Below, piece after piece: positions 30,166-39,944 of a stretch of DNA of 64,000 nucleotides. The notes beneath the pieces were generated by a model. That model saw nothing but the letters and a program-made list of their open reading frames with translations, searched no databases and was not told the origin of the DNA. The stretch lies in the NCBI RefSeq assembly GCF_002266465.3, contig NZ_CP029427.2:744001-808000 (forward strand), given 5' to 3'. The stretch's first letter is position 1. The number at the start of each line of letters is the position of its first letter. The stretch comes from Bradyrhizobium symbiodeficiens. Its GTDB lineage: Bacteria > Pseudomonadota > Alphaproteobacteria > Rhizobiales > Xanthobacteraceae. The translations under genes and the position numbers were made by a program.

Positions 30166-30450
30166 GCCGGCAGCCGGAATTGTGCGTCGCAAAAACCCTG
30201 ATCAACGCCGAATTTCGTGTTTGGTTGCGCGATCATCCGTGATTTTTTGGTGCAGGTGCTCAAAGCTGACATGCGCGACGTTTGGCGCGGTCCTTGAATA
30301 AACCAAATCCTGCGGGATCGGCTTGGCAACACCAGCGTTCATCAGTATTAGGTCGTCCAACCGAGGCCGGTTGGCCTATAAATCACGGTGACCGCGATGG
30401 TGCCGAAGTTTTGGTCGCGCTGAATGTCGCGGGTTCTAGGAGGATTTTTC

Positions 30451-32067
<1,617 letters not shown>

Positions 32068-32090
32068 GCTCTCCGCATTGTCTTCAATAC

Positions 32091-32122
32091 AAAAGGGCGG
32101 CCGTGAGGCCGCCCTTTTTGTT
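32091..32122 (+). terminator. Rho-independent terminator of pckA
   Basis: 10-bp GC-rich stem, AAGGGCGGCC (32093-32102) with GGCCGCCCTT (32107-32116), loop GTGA, followed by TTTG and TTTTCC. It begins 24 bases after the pckA stop. Confidence 0.85.
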
Positions 32123-32124
32123 TT

Positions 32125-32276
32125 CCTTCTCCCCTTGTGGGAGAAGGTGGCGCGAAGCGCCGGATGAGGGGTTCTATCCGCAAGTTCGAAGGAGAATGAC
32201 GCGCGGAGAGAACCCCTCACCCGTCTCGCCGCTACGCGGCGAGCCACCCTCTCCCACAAGGGGAGAGGGGAAGAAA
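32125..32276. repeat. Interspersed palindromic repeat between pckA and thioesterase genes
   Basis: Outer inverted arms CCTTCTCCCCTTGTGGGAGA and CTCTCCCACAAGGGGAGAGG, plus inner GGCGCGAAGCGCC and CGCCGCTACGCGGCG hairpins. It is related to the 8.2 and 39.8 kb elements and lies in a convergent junction. Confidence 0.7.
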
Positions 32277-32280
32277 GAGC

Positions 32281-33096
32281 CTATGCCTTGAAATACGCGA
32301 TCTGCGTCGTGGTCGCGAGCAGCCGGCCGTTCGGTGACCACAGCTCGGCGTTCTGATCGGCATAGCTCTTGTGCATGATCTTTGAATCCGCCGTCGCCAA
32401 CACGCGCGTGATGTCCTCGGTCGCGAGCGCTTCGCTGTCGGTGTGGAAATACGTCGTCAGCGACACCGTGCCGAACGGCACCAGCTCGCGCCGCGCGTGG
32501 AAGATGCGGCCGAAGAAGGCGTCCGACATCGACATCAGCGACGGCATGTCGAGCTTGCGCGGCTCGCGATCGCTGATCCAGATCTTCGAATAGGTGCTGG
32601 CGAGCTCGGCCTGCGGCGGGCCGATCCGCATCTCGCCCTCGACGAAGCGGAATTCGTATTGGTTGGCCCAGGACGCCTTGATGTTCGGAAACGGCAGCGT
32701 CTCCTCGAACGGCTTTGCATCGGGATATTGCGCCACCCGGTGCTCCCAGGACGGCCGGCGCTCGGCGAACACGGCGGTGGCGAGCGTCGCGACCTCGCCG
32801 CCGCCCTGGCTGAGCTCGACGCTCCAGTGCTGGCTGGAGCGGTTGGCCTTCACCAGCCGCACGTCGAGATCGAATGGCCCCTTGGCGATCGGCGCGCAAT
32901 AATTGACGGTGAGCGCGAGCGGATCGCCGGCGCGTTGCGGATGCTCGATCAGCGCGCGCAAGATCGTCGCGGCGGTGACGCCGCCGAACGGACCGACGAA
33001 GGCCCAGTAATCGTCGCTGGTGTGCCCCTGCCAGCTGGAGTCGCCGGCGGTGACGCGGGTGGCGTCGTCGAAGGGGTGGGGAAGCTTGGCGTGCAT
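32281..33096 (-). CDS. Acyl-CoA thioesterase (double hotdog, TesB-like)
   Basis: 271 residues built from two hotdog halves. The first contains GPFGGVTAATILRALIEHP, LALTVNYCAPI and the second FHTDSEAL ... IMHKSYADQNAELWSPNGRL. This is the TesB/4HBT_3 family, which hydrolyses acyl-CoA thioesters. The C-terminal ELWSPNGRLLATTTQIAYFK matches the typical family ending. It is convergent with pckA and lies 95 bases after the end of glgP in the same direction, so readthrough is possible. Confidence 0.85.
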   Translation of the reverse strand: MHAKLPHPFDDATRVTAGDSSWQGHTSDDYWAFVGPFGGVTAATILRALIEHPQRAGDPLALTVNYCAPIAKGPFDLDVRLVKANRSSQHWSVELSQGGGEVATLATAVFAERRPSWEHRVAQYPDAKPFEETLPFPNIKASWANQYEFRFVEGEMRIGPPQAELASTYSKIWISDREPRKLDMPSLMSMSDAFFGRIFHARRELVPFGTVSLTTYFHTDSEALATEDITRVLATADSKIMHKSYADQNAELWSPNGRLLATTTQIAYFKA

Positions 33097-33191
33097 TGTC
33101 TGATCCGGCTTCCAATGACGGACGTCATATCACGCTCGACGCTGGTTTGCGCAATTACCTCGGGGGTAGCCGCTTCCACGCCGCGGAAAAA

Positions 33192-35717
33192 TTAGCCGGC
33201 GGCGTCGCGGAGATTGGGCAGCAGCGGCGTGGTGGGGTTCACCGGCACGTTCCAGATCTCCTCGGCATATTCGCGGATGGTGCGGTCCGAGGAGAACCAG
33301 GCCATGCGCGCGACGTTGAGGATGGAGGCACGGGTCCAGGCGGGCGAGACCAGCCAGCGTGCATCGACGCTGCGCTGCGCCTCGTAATAGGAATCGAAAT
33401 CGGCGCTGACCATGTAATGGTCGAGATAGCGCAGCGCGTGCGCGATCGACTCGAAACGTCCGGGATCGCCGGGCGAGAACTCGCCGGCGCCGATCGCGTT
33501 GATGGCGCGCTGCAGTTTCGGCGAGTTGCGGATCAGGTCGGAGGCGTCCAGCCCCTGCTTGCGCCGGATCATCACGTCGCCGGCTTCCATCCCGAAGATC
33601 GCGATGTTCTCCGCGCCGACATGGTCGCGAATCTCGATATTGGCGCCGTCGAGCGTGCCGATGGTGAGGGCGCCGTTCAGTGACAGCTTCATGTTGCCGG
33701 TGCCGGACGCCTCCATGCCGGCGGTCGAGATCTGCTCGGACAGGTCGGCCGCGGGAATGATCACTTCGGCGAGGCTGACATTGTAGTCCGGCAGGAATAC
33801 GACCTTGAGCTTGCCGCCGATCGCGGGATCGTTGTTGACGACCTCCGCGACGTCGTTGATCAGCTTGATGATCAGCTTGGCATAGCGATAGCTCGCCGCC
33901 GCCTTGCCCGCGAAGATCTTCACCCGCGGCACCCAATTGCCGTTGGGATCGTCCTTGATCGCCTGGTACAGCGCGACGGTCTCGATGATGTTGAGAAGCT
34001 GGCGCTTGTATTCGTGGATGCGCTTGATCTGCACGTCGAACAGCGCGGTCGGGTCGACCTTGATGCCGAGCCGTTCGCCGATCAGGCGCGCCAGCGCGGT
34101 CTTGTTGTGAAGCTTGACGCTGCGGAACCTCTTCTGGAATTCGACGTCGCTGGCGCGCGCCTCGATCAGGCTGAGCTGGGTGGGATCGTCGAGCACGGCC
34201 TCGCCGCAGGTCTCGCGCAACAGATCGGTCAGCTTCGGGTTCGCCAGCATCAGCCAGCGGCGGAAGGTGATGCCGTTGGTCTTGTTGGTGATGCGGCCGG
34301 GATAGAGATGGTTGAGGTCGTGGAACACGGTCTCGCGCATCAGGTCCGAATGCATTGCCGAGACGCCGTTGATGCGGTGGGAGCCGACGAAGGCGAGCTG
34401 GCCCATGCGCACGCGGCGCCCGCTCTTCTCGTCGATCAGTGAAACCGAGGCGCGGAAGTCGATGTCGCCGGGGGCGCGCGCTTCGGCCAGCGCCAGATGC
34501 TGCACGTTGATGCGGTAGATGATCTCCAGGTGCCGCGGCAGCAGCCGCTCGAACAGCTCGACCGGCCAGGTCTCCAGCGCCTCGGGCAGCAGCGTGTGGT
34601 TGGTGTAGGAGAGCGTGGCGACCGTGACCTTCCAGGCCTCGTCCCAGCGGAAATTGTGCAAATCGACGAGGATGCGCATCAGCTCGGTGACGGCAAGGCT
34701 CGGATGGGTGTCGTTGAGCTGCACTGCGACCTTGCTCGACAGGCTGCGCAGCTGGCCGTCGGAGGCAAGGTGCCGCTTGATCAGATCCTGCAGCGAGGCC
34801 GAGACGAAGAAATATTCCTGGCGCAGGCGCAGCTCGCGGCCCGCCGGGCTCTCGTCATTCGGATAGAGGAATTTGCAGATCGCTTCCGCGCGCGACTGCT
34901 CGGCGGTGGCGCTGACATAGTCGCCCTTGTTGAAGGCATCCAGCTTCAACGGATCGGGCGAACGCGCCGACCACAGGCGGAGCGCGTTGACGTGCTGGCC
35001 GCGCCAGCCGACGATCGGCGTGTCATAGGCGATCGCCTGCACCGTCTCGGCTGGATGCCAGATCGCGCGGTCGCGGCCCTTTTCGTCGACATGCTCGACG
35101 CCGCCGCCGAAATTGATGTCGTAGATCACCTCGGGCCGCTGCAATTCCCAGGGATTGCCGAAGCTCAGCCATTCGTCCGGATATTCCTGCTGCCAGCCCT
35201 GATTGATGATCTGACGGAACAGGCCGTAATCATAGCGGATGCCATAGCCGATCGCTGGGATCGACAGCGTGGCCATGCTTTCCATGAAGCAGGCGGCAAG
35301 CCGCCCGAGGCCGCCATTGCCGAGCGCCGCATCCGGCTCGCATTTGCGCAGCTCCGGCAGCGAGACGCCGAGATCGCCGAGCGCGACCTCGAAGATCTTG
35401 AGCAGCCCCATGTTGTTGAGCGCGTCGGTGAAGAGACGGCCGATCAGGAATTCGAGCGAGAGATAATAGACGCGCTTGCGGCCCGCGTCGTAGCTGTGCT
35501 TCTCGGCCGTGAGCCAGCGATGCACGACACGGTCGCGCAGCGCCAGTGCCGCGGCCTGGTACCAGTCGTGCTTGGTCGCCATGCCCGCATCCTTGCCGAT
35601 GGCAAGGCGCAGCTTCGCCAGGATCGTGCCCTTGATCTCGGCCAGCGCGAGTTCGTCGATCGGCTGGCCGGGGGCGGGAAAACTGGGCTGAAACGATTGA
35701 TCTTGCAAAGCCGTCAC
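33192..35717 (-). CDS. glgP: Glycogen/maltodextrin phosphorylase
   Basis: About 841-residue cytoplasmic enzyme releasing glucose 1-phosphate from glycogen with inorganic phosphate. Visible motifs: YYLSLEFLIGRLFTDALNN, GNGGLGRLAACF, QLNDTHPSLAV, and the pyridoxal-phosphate lysine in EASGTGNMKLSLNGAL. GTG 35717 (MTALQDQSF...) fits the family best. The longer frame to GTG 35792 adds 25 residues without likeness. No other glycogen gene is adjacent. Confidence 0.93.
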   Translation of the reverse strand: MTALQDQSFQPSFPAPGQPIDELALAEIKGTILAKLRLAIGKDAGMATKHDWYQAAALALRDRVVHRWLTAEKHSYDAGRKRVYYLSLEFLIGRLFTDALNNMGLLKIFEVALGDLGVSLPELRKCEPDAALGNGGLGRLAACFMESMATLSIPAIGYGIRYDYGLFRQIINQGWQQEYPDEWLSFGNPWELQRPEVIYDINFGGGVEHVDEKGRDRAIWHPAETVQAIAYDTPIVGWRGQHVNALRLWSARSPDPLKLDAFNKGDYVSATAEQSRAEAICKFLYPNDESPAGRELRLRQEYFFVSASLQDLIKRHLASDGQLRSLSSKVAVQLNDTHPSLAVTELMRILVDLHNFRWDEAWKVTVATLSYTNHTLLPEALETWPVELFERLLPRHLEIIYRINVQHLALAEARAPGDIDFRASVSLIDEKSGRRVRMGQLAFVGSHRINGVSAMHSDLMRETVFHDLNHLYPGRITNKTNGITFRRWLMLANPKLTDLLRETCGEAVLDDPTQLSLIEARASDVEFQKRFRSVKLHNKTALARLIGERLGIKVDPTALFDVQIKRIHEYKRQLLNIIETVALYQAIKDDPNGNWVPRVKIFAGKAAASYRYAKLIIKLINDVAEVVNNDPAIGGKLKVVFLPDYNVSLAEVIIPAADLSEQISTAGMEASGTGNMKLSLNGALTIGTLDGANIEIRDHVGAENIAIFGMEAGDVMIRRKQGLDASDLIRNSPKLQRAINAIGAGEFSPGDPGRFESIAHALRYLDHYMVSADFDSYYEAQRSVDARWLVSPAWTRASILNVARMAWFSSDRTIREYAEEIWNVPVNPTTPLLPNLRDAAG

Positions 35718-35931
35718 TTCCTGGTCGAACACACCACTAAACTTTACGCGTCTTGCCCCTGCACCGGAACTGTCGCCGATGCGGCCTTGCACTGCGCTGG
35801 CGTAAATTTATGCAAGGAACGGGCCGATTTGGGAACCCGGGCGAGCACGGAGAAACCTGGATTCGGCGCTAGGTTGCCGATCAATTCGGCCATCAGTGTG
35901 GAGGAATGGTCTGTGAAACTGCTGAGCGGCT

Positions 35932-36795
35932 TCACGCTGCCTTGGCCTGCACCGCATCGCAAAATTCGGCGAGACGATCCGCAAGCCGCAGCGTTGCCGG
36001 GCTCGCATCCGGCGAGGCCATCAGCGCGACCTCGGTCTTGTTGATCGGCGCAAAACCGTCCTTCGCCGTCAGCACGCGGTGGTCGGACTGGATCGACATC
36101 TCCGACAGGATGCTCAGCCCCATGCCGGCGGCGACCGCGGCCTGGATGCCTGACAGGCTCGACGAGGAATAGGCCATGTGCCAGGCGCGGCCGACGCTTT
36201 CCAGCGCGTGGATCGCGCCGGCCCGGTAGAGGCAGCCGGCCGGGAAGCCGATCAGCGGCACCGACGCGGCGTGGACGTCGACCGGATGGCTCTTGCTGGT
36301 GACCCAGTGCACGCGCTCCGGCCACACCGCGATCGCGCCCTTCTCGCCGGCCGCACGCTTGAACAGCGCAAGGTCGAGCTCGCCGCGTTCGAGATCGCGC
36401 GCCAGATGCTTGCTCTGGTCGGCGCGCACGTCGAGCCGCAGGCCGGGATGCGAGCGCGAGAACGCGCCCAGTAATTTGGTCAGCCGGTACGCCGCGAAAT
36501 CCTCGGGGATGCCGAGCCGGATCGCGCCTTCGCCATCCGGCTGGCGCAGCACGTCGCGCGCCTCCTCGGCCAGCGAGAGCAGACGCCGCGCATAAGACAG
36601 CAGCCGCTCGCCGGCCTCGGTCGGGCGCACGTTCTTGCCGTCGCGATGCAGCAACACCTGGCCGATATCGTCCTCCAGCCGCTTGATCTGCTGGCTGACG
36701 GTGGACTGCGTGCGGTGGACGCGCTCGCCGGCGCGGGTGAAGCCGCCGGCCTCGACCACCGAGACGAAGCTGCGCAGCAGCTCGAGATCGAGCAT
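35932..36795 (-). CDS. LysR-family transcriptional regulator
   Basis: 287 residues from ATG 36795 (MLDLELLRSFVSVVEAGGFT). The winged helix AGERVHRTQSTVSQQIKRLE and RPTEAGERLLSYARRLL are classical LysR features, followed by the periplasmic-binding-protein-like effector domain. It is divergent from an EamA exporter with only 95 bases between the starts, so it very likely controls that exporter and itself. Confidence 0.92.
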   Translation of the reverse strand: MLDLELLRSFVSVVEAGGFTRAGERVHRTQSTVSQQIKRLEDDIGQVLLHRDGKNVRPTEAGERLLSYARRLLSLAEEARDVLRQPDGEGAIRLGIPEDFAAYRLTKLLGAFSRSHPGLRLDVRADQSKHLARDLERGELDLALFKRAAGEKGAIAVWPERVHWVTSKSHPVDVHAASVPLIGFPAGCLYRAGAIHALESVGRAWHMAYSSSSLSGIQAAVAAGMGLSILSEMSIQSDHRVLTAKDGFAPINKTEVALMASPDASPATLRLADRLAEFCDAVQAKAA

Positions 36796-36821
36796 GGCGG
36801 CCTCCATTCGAAAATCAACTG

Positions 36822-36837
36822 ATGATGAGTTAATCAT
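36822..36837. promoter_or_regulatory. Candidate LysR operator between lysR and eamA
   Basis: Inverted repeat ATGAT-N6-ATCAT, with an AT-rich centre, in the 95-base gap between the divergent starts. The size and symmetry suit a LysR binding half-pair, but the arms are short. Confidence 0.4.
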
Positions 36838-36890
36838 TTAATTTCCAAATGACAAGCGGTGTCCCTAGATCGAGGCTCAGGAGAATGCCC

Positions 36891-37799
36891 ATGTCGCTCG
36901 CCCCCTCGATTTCAGTTCCCCACAGCCGCTTCAGCACGTTGCCGCTCGCTATCGGCCTGTTCTGCCTGCTCTGGAGCTACGCCTTCGTCGCCGGCAAGAT
37001 CGGCGTCACCCATTGCCCGCCGCTGATCCTGCTCGCCGCGCGCTTCTCGCTCGCCGGCATCTTGATCCTGGGCGCCACGCTGATCCGCGGCGGCTGGTCG
37101 TTGTCGTGGCGCGACGCCGCGATCTTCGCGGTGCTCGGGATTGCCAACAACGCGCTCTATCTCGGCCTCGGCTACACCGGCCTGCAATCGGTCTCCGCCG
37201 GCCTCGGCGGCCTGATCGTCTCGGCCAATCCGGTCTTCACCGCAGCGCTCGCCGCGCTGCTGCTCGGCGAGGGCATGACCTGGCGCAAGGCCGGCGGCCT
37301 GCTGCTCGGCATCACCGGCGTGACGCTGATCGTCTGGCATCGGCTGTCGGTCGGCACGGATTCCCTGCACGGCATCGTCTTCACGCTGGCTTCGCTCGCC
37401 TCGCTCGTCGCCGGCACCATCCTGTTCAAGCTGCTGGCGCCGAAAGGCTCCTTGTGGATCGGCAATGGCGTGCAGAACTTGGCTGCCGGCATCGTACTGA
37501 CGCCGGTCGCGTTCACCTTTGCCGACATCCACGCAATCGACGTCACGCCGGGCCTGATCGGTGCCTTCGCGTTCCTCGTGCTCGGTGGCTCGATCCTCGC
37601 CTACTGGCTCTGGTTCCATCTCCTGAAAGTGTGCGGCGCCACCGCCGCCAGCGCCTACCATTTCCTGATGCCGCCGCTCGGCATGCTGTTCGCGTACTTG
37701 GTCCTTGGCGAGCACGTCGAGGCCCGTGACCTCCTCGGCATCATCCCGGTCGCGCTCGGCATCTATCTGGTGACGCGGCCGGCGAAGGCGGTGGCGTAA
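36891..37799 (+). CDS. EamA-family (DMT) transporter
   Basis: 302-residue inner-membrane exporter of the drug/metabolite superfamily with ten hydrophobic segments in two EamA repeats (LLWSYAFVAGKIGVTHCPPL ... ALLLGEGMTWRKAGGLLLGI; then LVAGTILFKLLAPKGS ... YLVLGEHVEARDLLGIIPV). ATG 36891 gives AGGAGA an eight-base spacing. The ATG six bases earlier would sit directly on it. The substrate is probably a metabolite or amino acid. Paired with a divergent LysR. Confidence 0.9.
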   Translation: MSLAPSISVPHSRFSTLPLAIGLFCLLWSYAFVAGKIGVTHCPPLILLAARFSLAGILILGATLIRGGWSLSWRDAAIFAVLGIANNALYLGLGYTGLQSVSAGLGGLIVSANPVFTAALAALLLGEGMTWRKAGGLLLGITGVTLIVWHRLSVGTDSLHGIVFTLASLASLVAGTILFKLLAPKGSLWIGNGVQNLAAGIVLTPVAFTFADIHAIDVTPGLIGAFAFLVLGGSILAYWLWFHLLKVCGATAASAYHFLMPPLGMLFAYLVLGEHVEARDLLGIIPVALGIYLVTRPAKAVA

Positions 37800-37809
37800 G
37801 TTTTCTGTT

Positions 37810-37897
37810 CGTCATGGCCGGGCTTGACCCGGCCATCCACGTCTTCGTCGCCGCGCGCAAGAACGTGGATGCCCGGGACAAGCCCGGGCATGACGGT
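37810..37897. repeat. Interspersed palindromic repeat (pair with 16245-16328)
   Basis: Shares its left hairpin ATGGCCGGG/CCCGGCCAT and right hairpin ATGCCCGGG/CCCGGGCAT with the lepA-terminator element, with GTGGATG between the halves. It lies in the convergent gap between eamA and the TIGR02186 gene. Confidence 0.75.
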
Positions 37898-37917
37898 GGG
37901 AAGGCAGTACGCGTCTC

Positions 37918-38685
37918 TCAATCCTTCCGGAAAACGATCGACGCCATCCATCCCGTCATCAGCGCCATCGCGGCGGTGACGAGGCCGTAGATCAGCCCGT
38001 TCTGCCGCGCGGTCGTCGCGACGAACTGCTCGAAGCCGACCTTGACGATCTCGAACGCGGTCTCGGTCTTGCCGATGAACGCGCCGTTCGCAAACAGTCT
38101 GATCTCGACCTCGTAGGTCCCGATCGGCACCTCCGCCGGCAGCGGGATGCCGGTGCGGAACAGGGTCGGCGTCAGGAACGTGACGGCACTCGGATCCTCG
38201 CGATAGAGCCCGCGCTGGGTGCGCAGGCGGATGAAGGCCGAGCGGAATGCGTCGTTCGGCACCACGTCGGCAAAGTCGCCGCTGACCCGCTGCGTCAGCA
38301 GCACGTTGTTCAGCCCGATCTGCTGGCGCCGCGCGATCTCGGGCGAGGTGATCGCGTCGAAGGAGCGGTTGGCGAACAGCGCCAGATAGCTCGGCACCTG
38401 CAGGAATTGGCGATAATCGGTGTTGATCCAGATGCCGAAGGTGCGTTCCTTCCGCCGCGTCACCATGTCGGCGCGCGGGCCCATCACGGTGACGACGAGA
38501 TCGTAGGCCGTGCGATCGGCGGGCGTCGTGCTGTCCTTCTCGACCGAGCCGAACAGCACCAGCTCCTCGCCGGAATAGTTCGGGGTCACCGTGACGCGGT
38601 GGTTGGAAACCGACACGATCAGCCGCTCGGCCCGCGCCACCGAGCCGAGCATGAGGATGAGAAGCGCTGCGAAGAGCGTGCGCAT
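37918..38685 (-). CDS. TIGR02186 / Alph_Pro_TM family membrane-anchored protein
   Basis: 255 residues with a signal peptide (LFAALLILMLGSVARA) and a C-terminal membrane helix (LIYGLVTAAMALMTGWMASI) before a short basic tail. The middle part is beta-rich and periplasmic. Members of this alphaproteobacterial family are regularly encoded next to TauE/SafE permeases, as here: its ATG shares one base with the stop of the permease gene. It is likely an accessory subunit; its biochemical role is not known. Confidence 0.85.
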   Translation of the reverse strand: MRTLFAALLILMLGSVARAERLIVSVSNHRVTVTPNYSGEELVLFGSVEKDSTTPADRTAYDLVVTVMGPRADMVTRRKERTFGIWINTDYRQFLQVPSYLALFANRSFDAITSPEIARRQQIGLNNVLLTQRVSGDFADVVPNDAFRSAFIRLRTQRGLYREDPSAVTFLTPTLFRTGIPLPAEVPIGTYEVEIRLFANGAFIGKTETAFEIVKVGFEQFVATTARQNGLIYGLVTAAMALMTGWMASIVFRKD

Positions 38686-39602
38686 CAGCTGCTGCCCCCT
38701 ACCTCGCGGATGGTGAAGAGGTCCGCGGGCTGGATCACCAGCTCGATTGCGAAGCGAATTCCAACCGAGAGGATCAGAAGGCCGAGCAGCAGCCGCAGCT
38801 GTTCGCCGCGGATCTTCTGCCCGGCACGGACGCCGAACTGCGCGCCGGTGACGCCGCCGACCATCAGGATCAGCGCCAGCACGGCGTCGACGAGGTGATT
38901 GGTCACCGCATGCAGCATGGTCGCGAACAGCATCGTGACCAGCGTCAGCACCATCGAGGTCCCGATCACGGTCGAGGTCGGCACCCGCAAGAGATAGATC
39001 ATGATCGGCACCAGAATGAAGCCGCCGCCGATGCCCATGATGGCGCCGATGAAGCCGATCATGATGCCGACGACCACCACGGGGATGACCGACAGATAGA
39101 TCTTCGAGCGCTTGAACCGCATCTTCAGCGGCAGGCCGTGGATCCAGTTGTGCGTGCGGCGCGGCGGCAGCGCGCCGCGCCGGGTTCGCATCAGGGCGCG
39201 CAGGCCTTCCGAGAACATCAGGCTGCCGACCGTGGTGAGCAGCACCACGTAAGAGAGTGCGATCATCAGGTCGAGCTGGCCGAGCGCGCGCAGCTGCGTG
39301 AAGGTCCACACCCCGAGCGCCGTGCCGGTGATGCCGCCGCAGAGCAACACGCCCGCCAGCGCCGGATCGATCGCGCGCCGCCGCCAATAAGACAGCGCGC
39401 CGGAAAACGAGGAAGCCGCGATATGGCTCGCGACCGAGGCGACCGCCACCGCCGGCGTGATGCCGATGAAGATCAGAAGCGGCGTCATCAGGAAGCCGCC
39501 GCCGATCCCGAACATGCCCGAGACGAAGCCGACCGCGGCGCCCATCGCCAGCACCAGGAAGACATTGACGGGAAGATCGGCGATCGGAAGATAGAGCTGC
39601 AT
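38685..39602 (-). CDS. TauE/SafE-family sulfite/organosulfonate exporter
   Basis: 305-residue inner-membrane protein with about eight hydrophobic segments and two internal repeats marked by GFVSGMFGIGGGFLMTPLL and GFIGAIMGIGGGFILVPIM, the TauE/SafE hallmark. The family exports sulfite, sulfoacetate or related anions, or imports sulfur compounds. It is translationally coupled to the Alph_Pro_TM gene downstream. Confidence 0.92.
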   Translation of the reverse strand: MQLYLPIADLPVNVFLVLAMGAAVGFVSGMFGIGGGFLMTPLLIFIGITPAVAVASVASHIAASSFSGALSYWRRRAIDPALAGVLLCGGITGTALGVWTFTQLRALGQLDLMIALSYVVLLTTVGSLMFSEGLRALMRTRRGALPPRRTHNWIHGLPLKMRFKRSKIYLSVIPVVVVGIMIGFIGAIMGIGGGFILVPIMIYLLRVPTSTVIGTSMVLTLVTMLFATMLHAVTNHLVDAVLALILMVGGVTGAQFGVRAGQKIRGEQLRLLLGLLILSVGIRFAIELVIQPADLFTIREVGGSS

Positions 39603-39778
39603 CGAAGGACCACGCTCCGGCGAGACTGATCAACTGGCGCAAAATGCCCGCCGGACGGTCGGGACGTTTGCCGCGCCTCTCAATAGCGGAATTTGGAGCG
39701 GGGAGGGACCCGGAATTTCGGGCGTGGTGAATGCGTTAAGCGGAGAGGAAAAGGAGACTCGATCTTTGCGACACCGGC

Positions 39779-39917
39779 GGTGCGCTCCCTCCCCCGCCTG
39801 CGGGGGGAGGGCTGGGGAAAGGGTATCTCAGCATTGGGACACCCAAGAGGAGAGAATCCCCACCCGCCGCGCTTCGCGCGTCGACCTCCCCCGCAAGCGG
39901 GAGAGGTGCACCGAGCG
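39779..39917. repeat. Interspersed palindromic repeat (copy B of the 8.2 kb element)
   Basis: Same layout as 8214-8356: GCTCCCTCCCCCGCCTGCGG at the left, a central AACCCTCACCC-like part (here AATCCCCACCC), the GCGCTTCGCGC hairpin, and ending in GCGGGAGAGGTGCACCGAG, shared exactly with the first copy. This is the main content of the 340-base gap between the permease start and the PodJ-like gene end. Confidence 0.75.
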
Positions 39918-39944
39918 CGCGGCTCGTTTCGTTCGATCTAAAGC

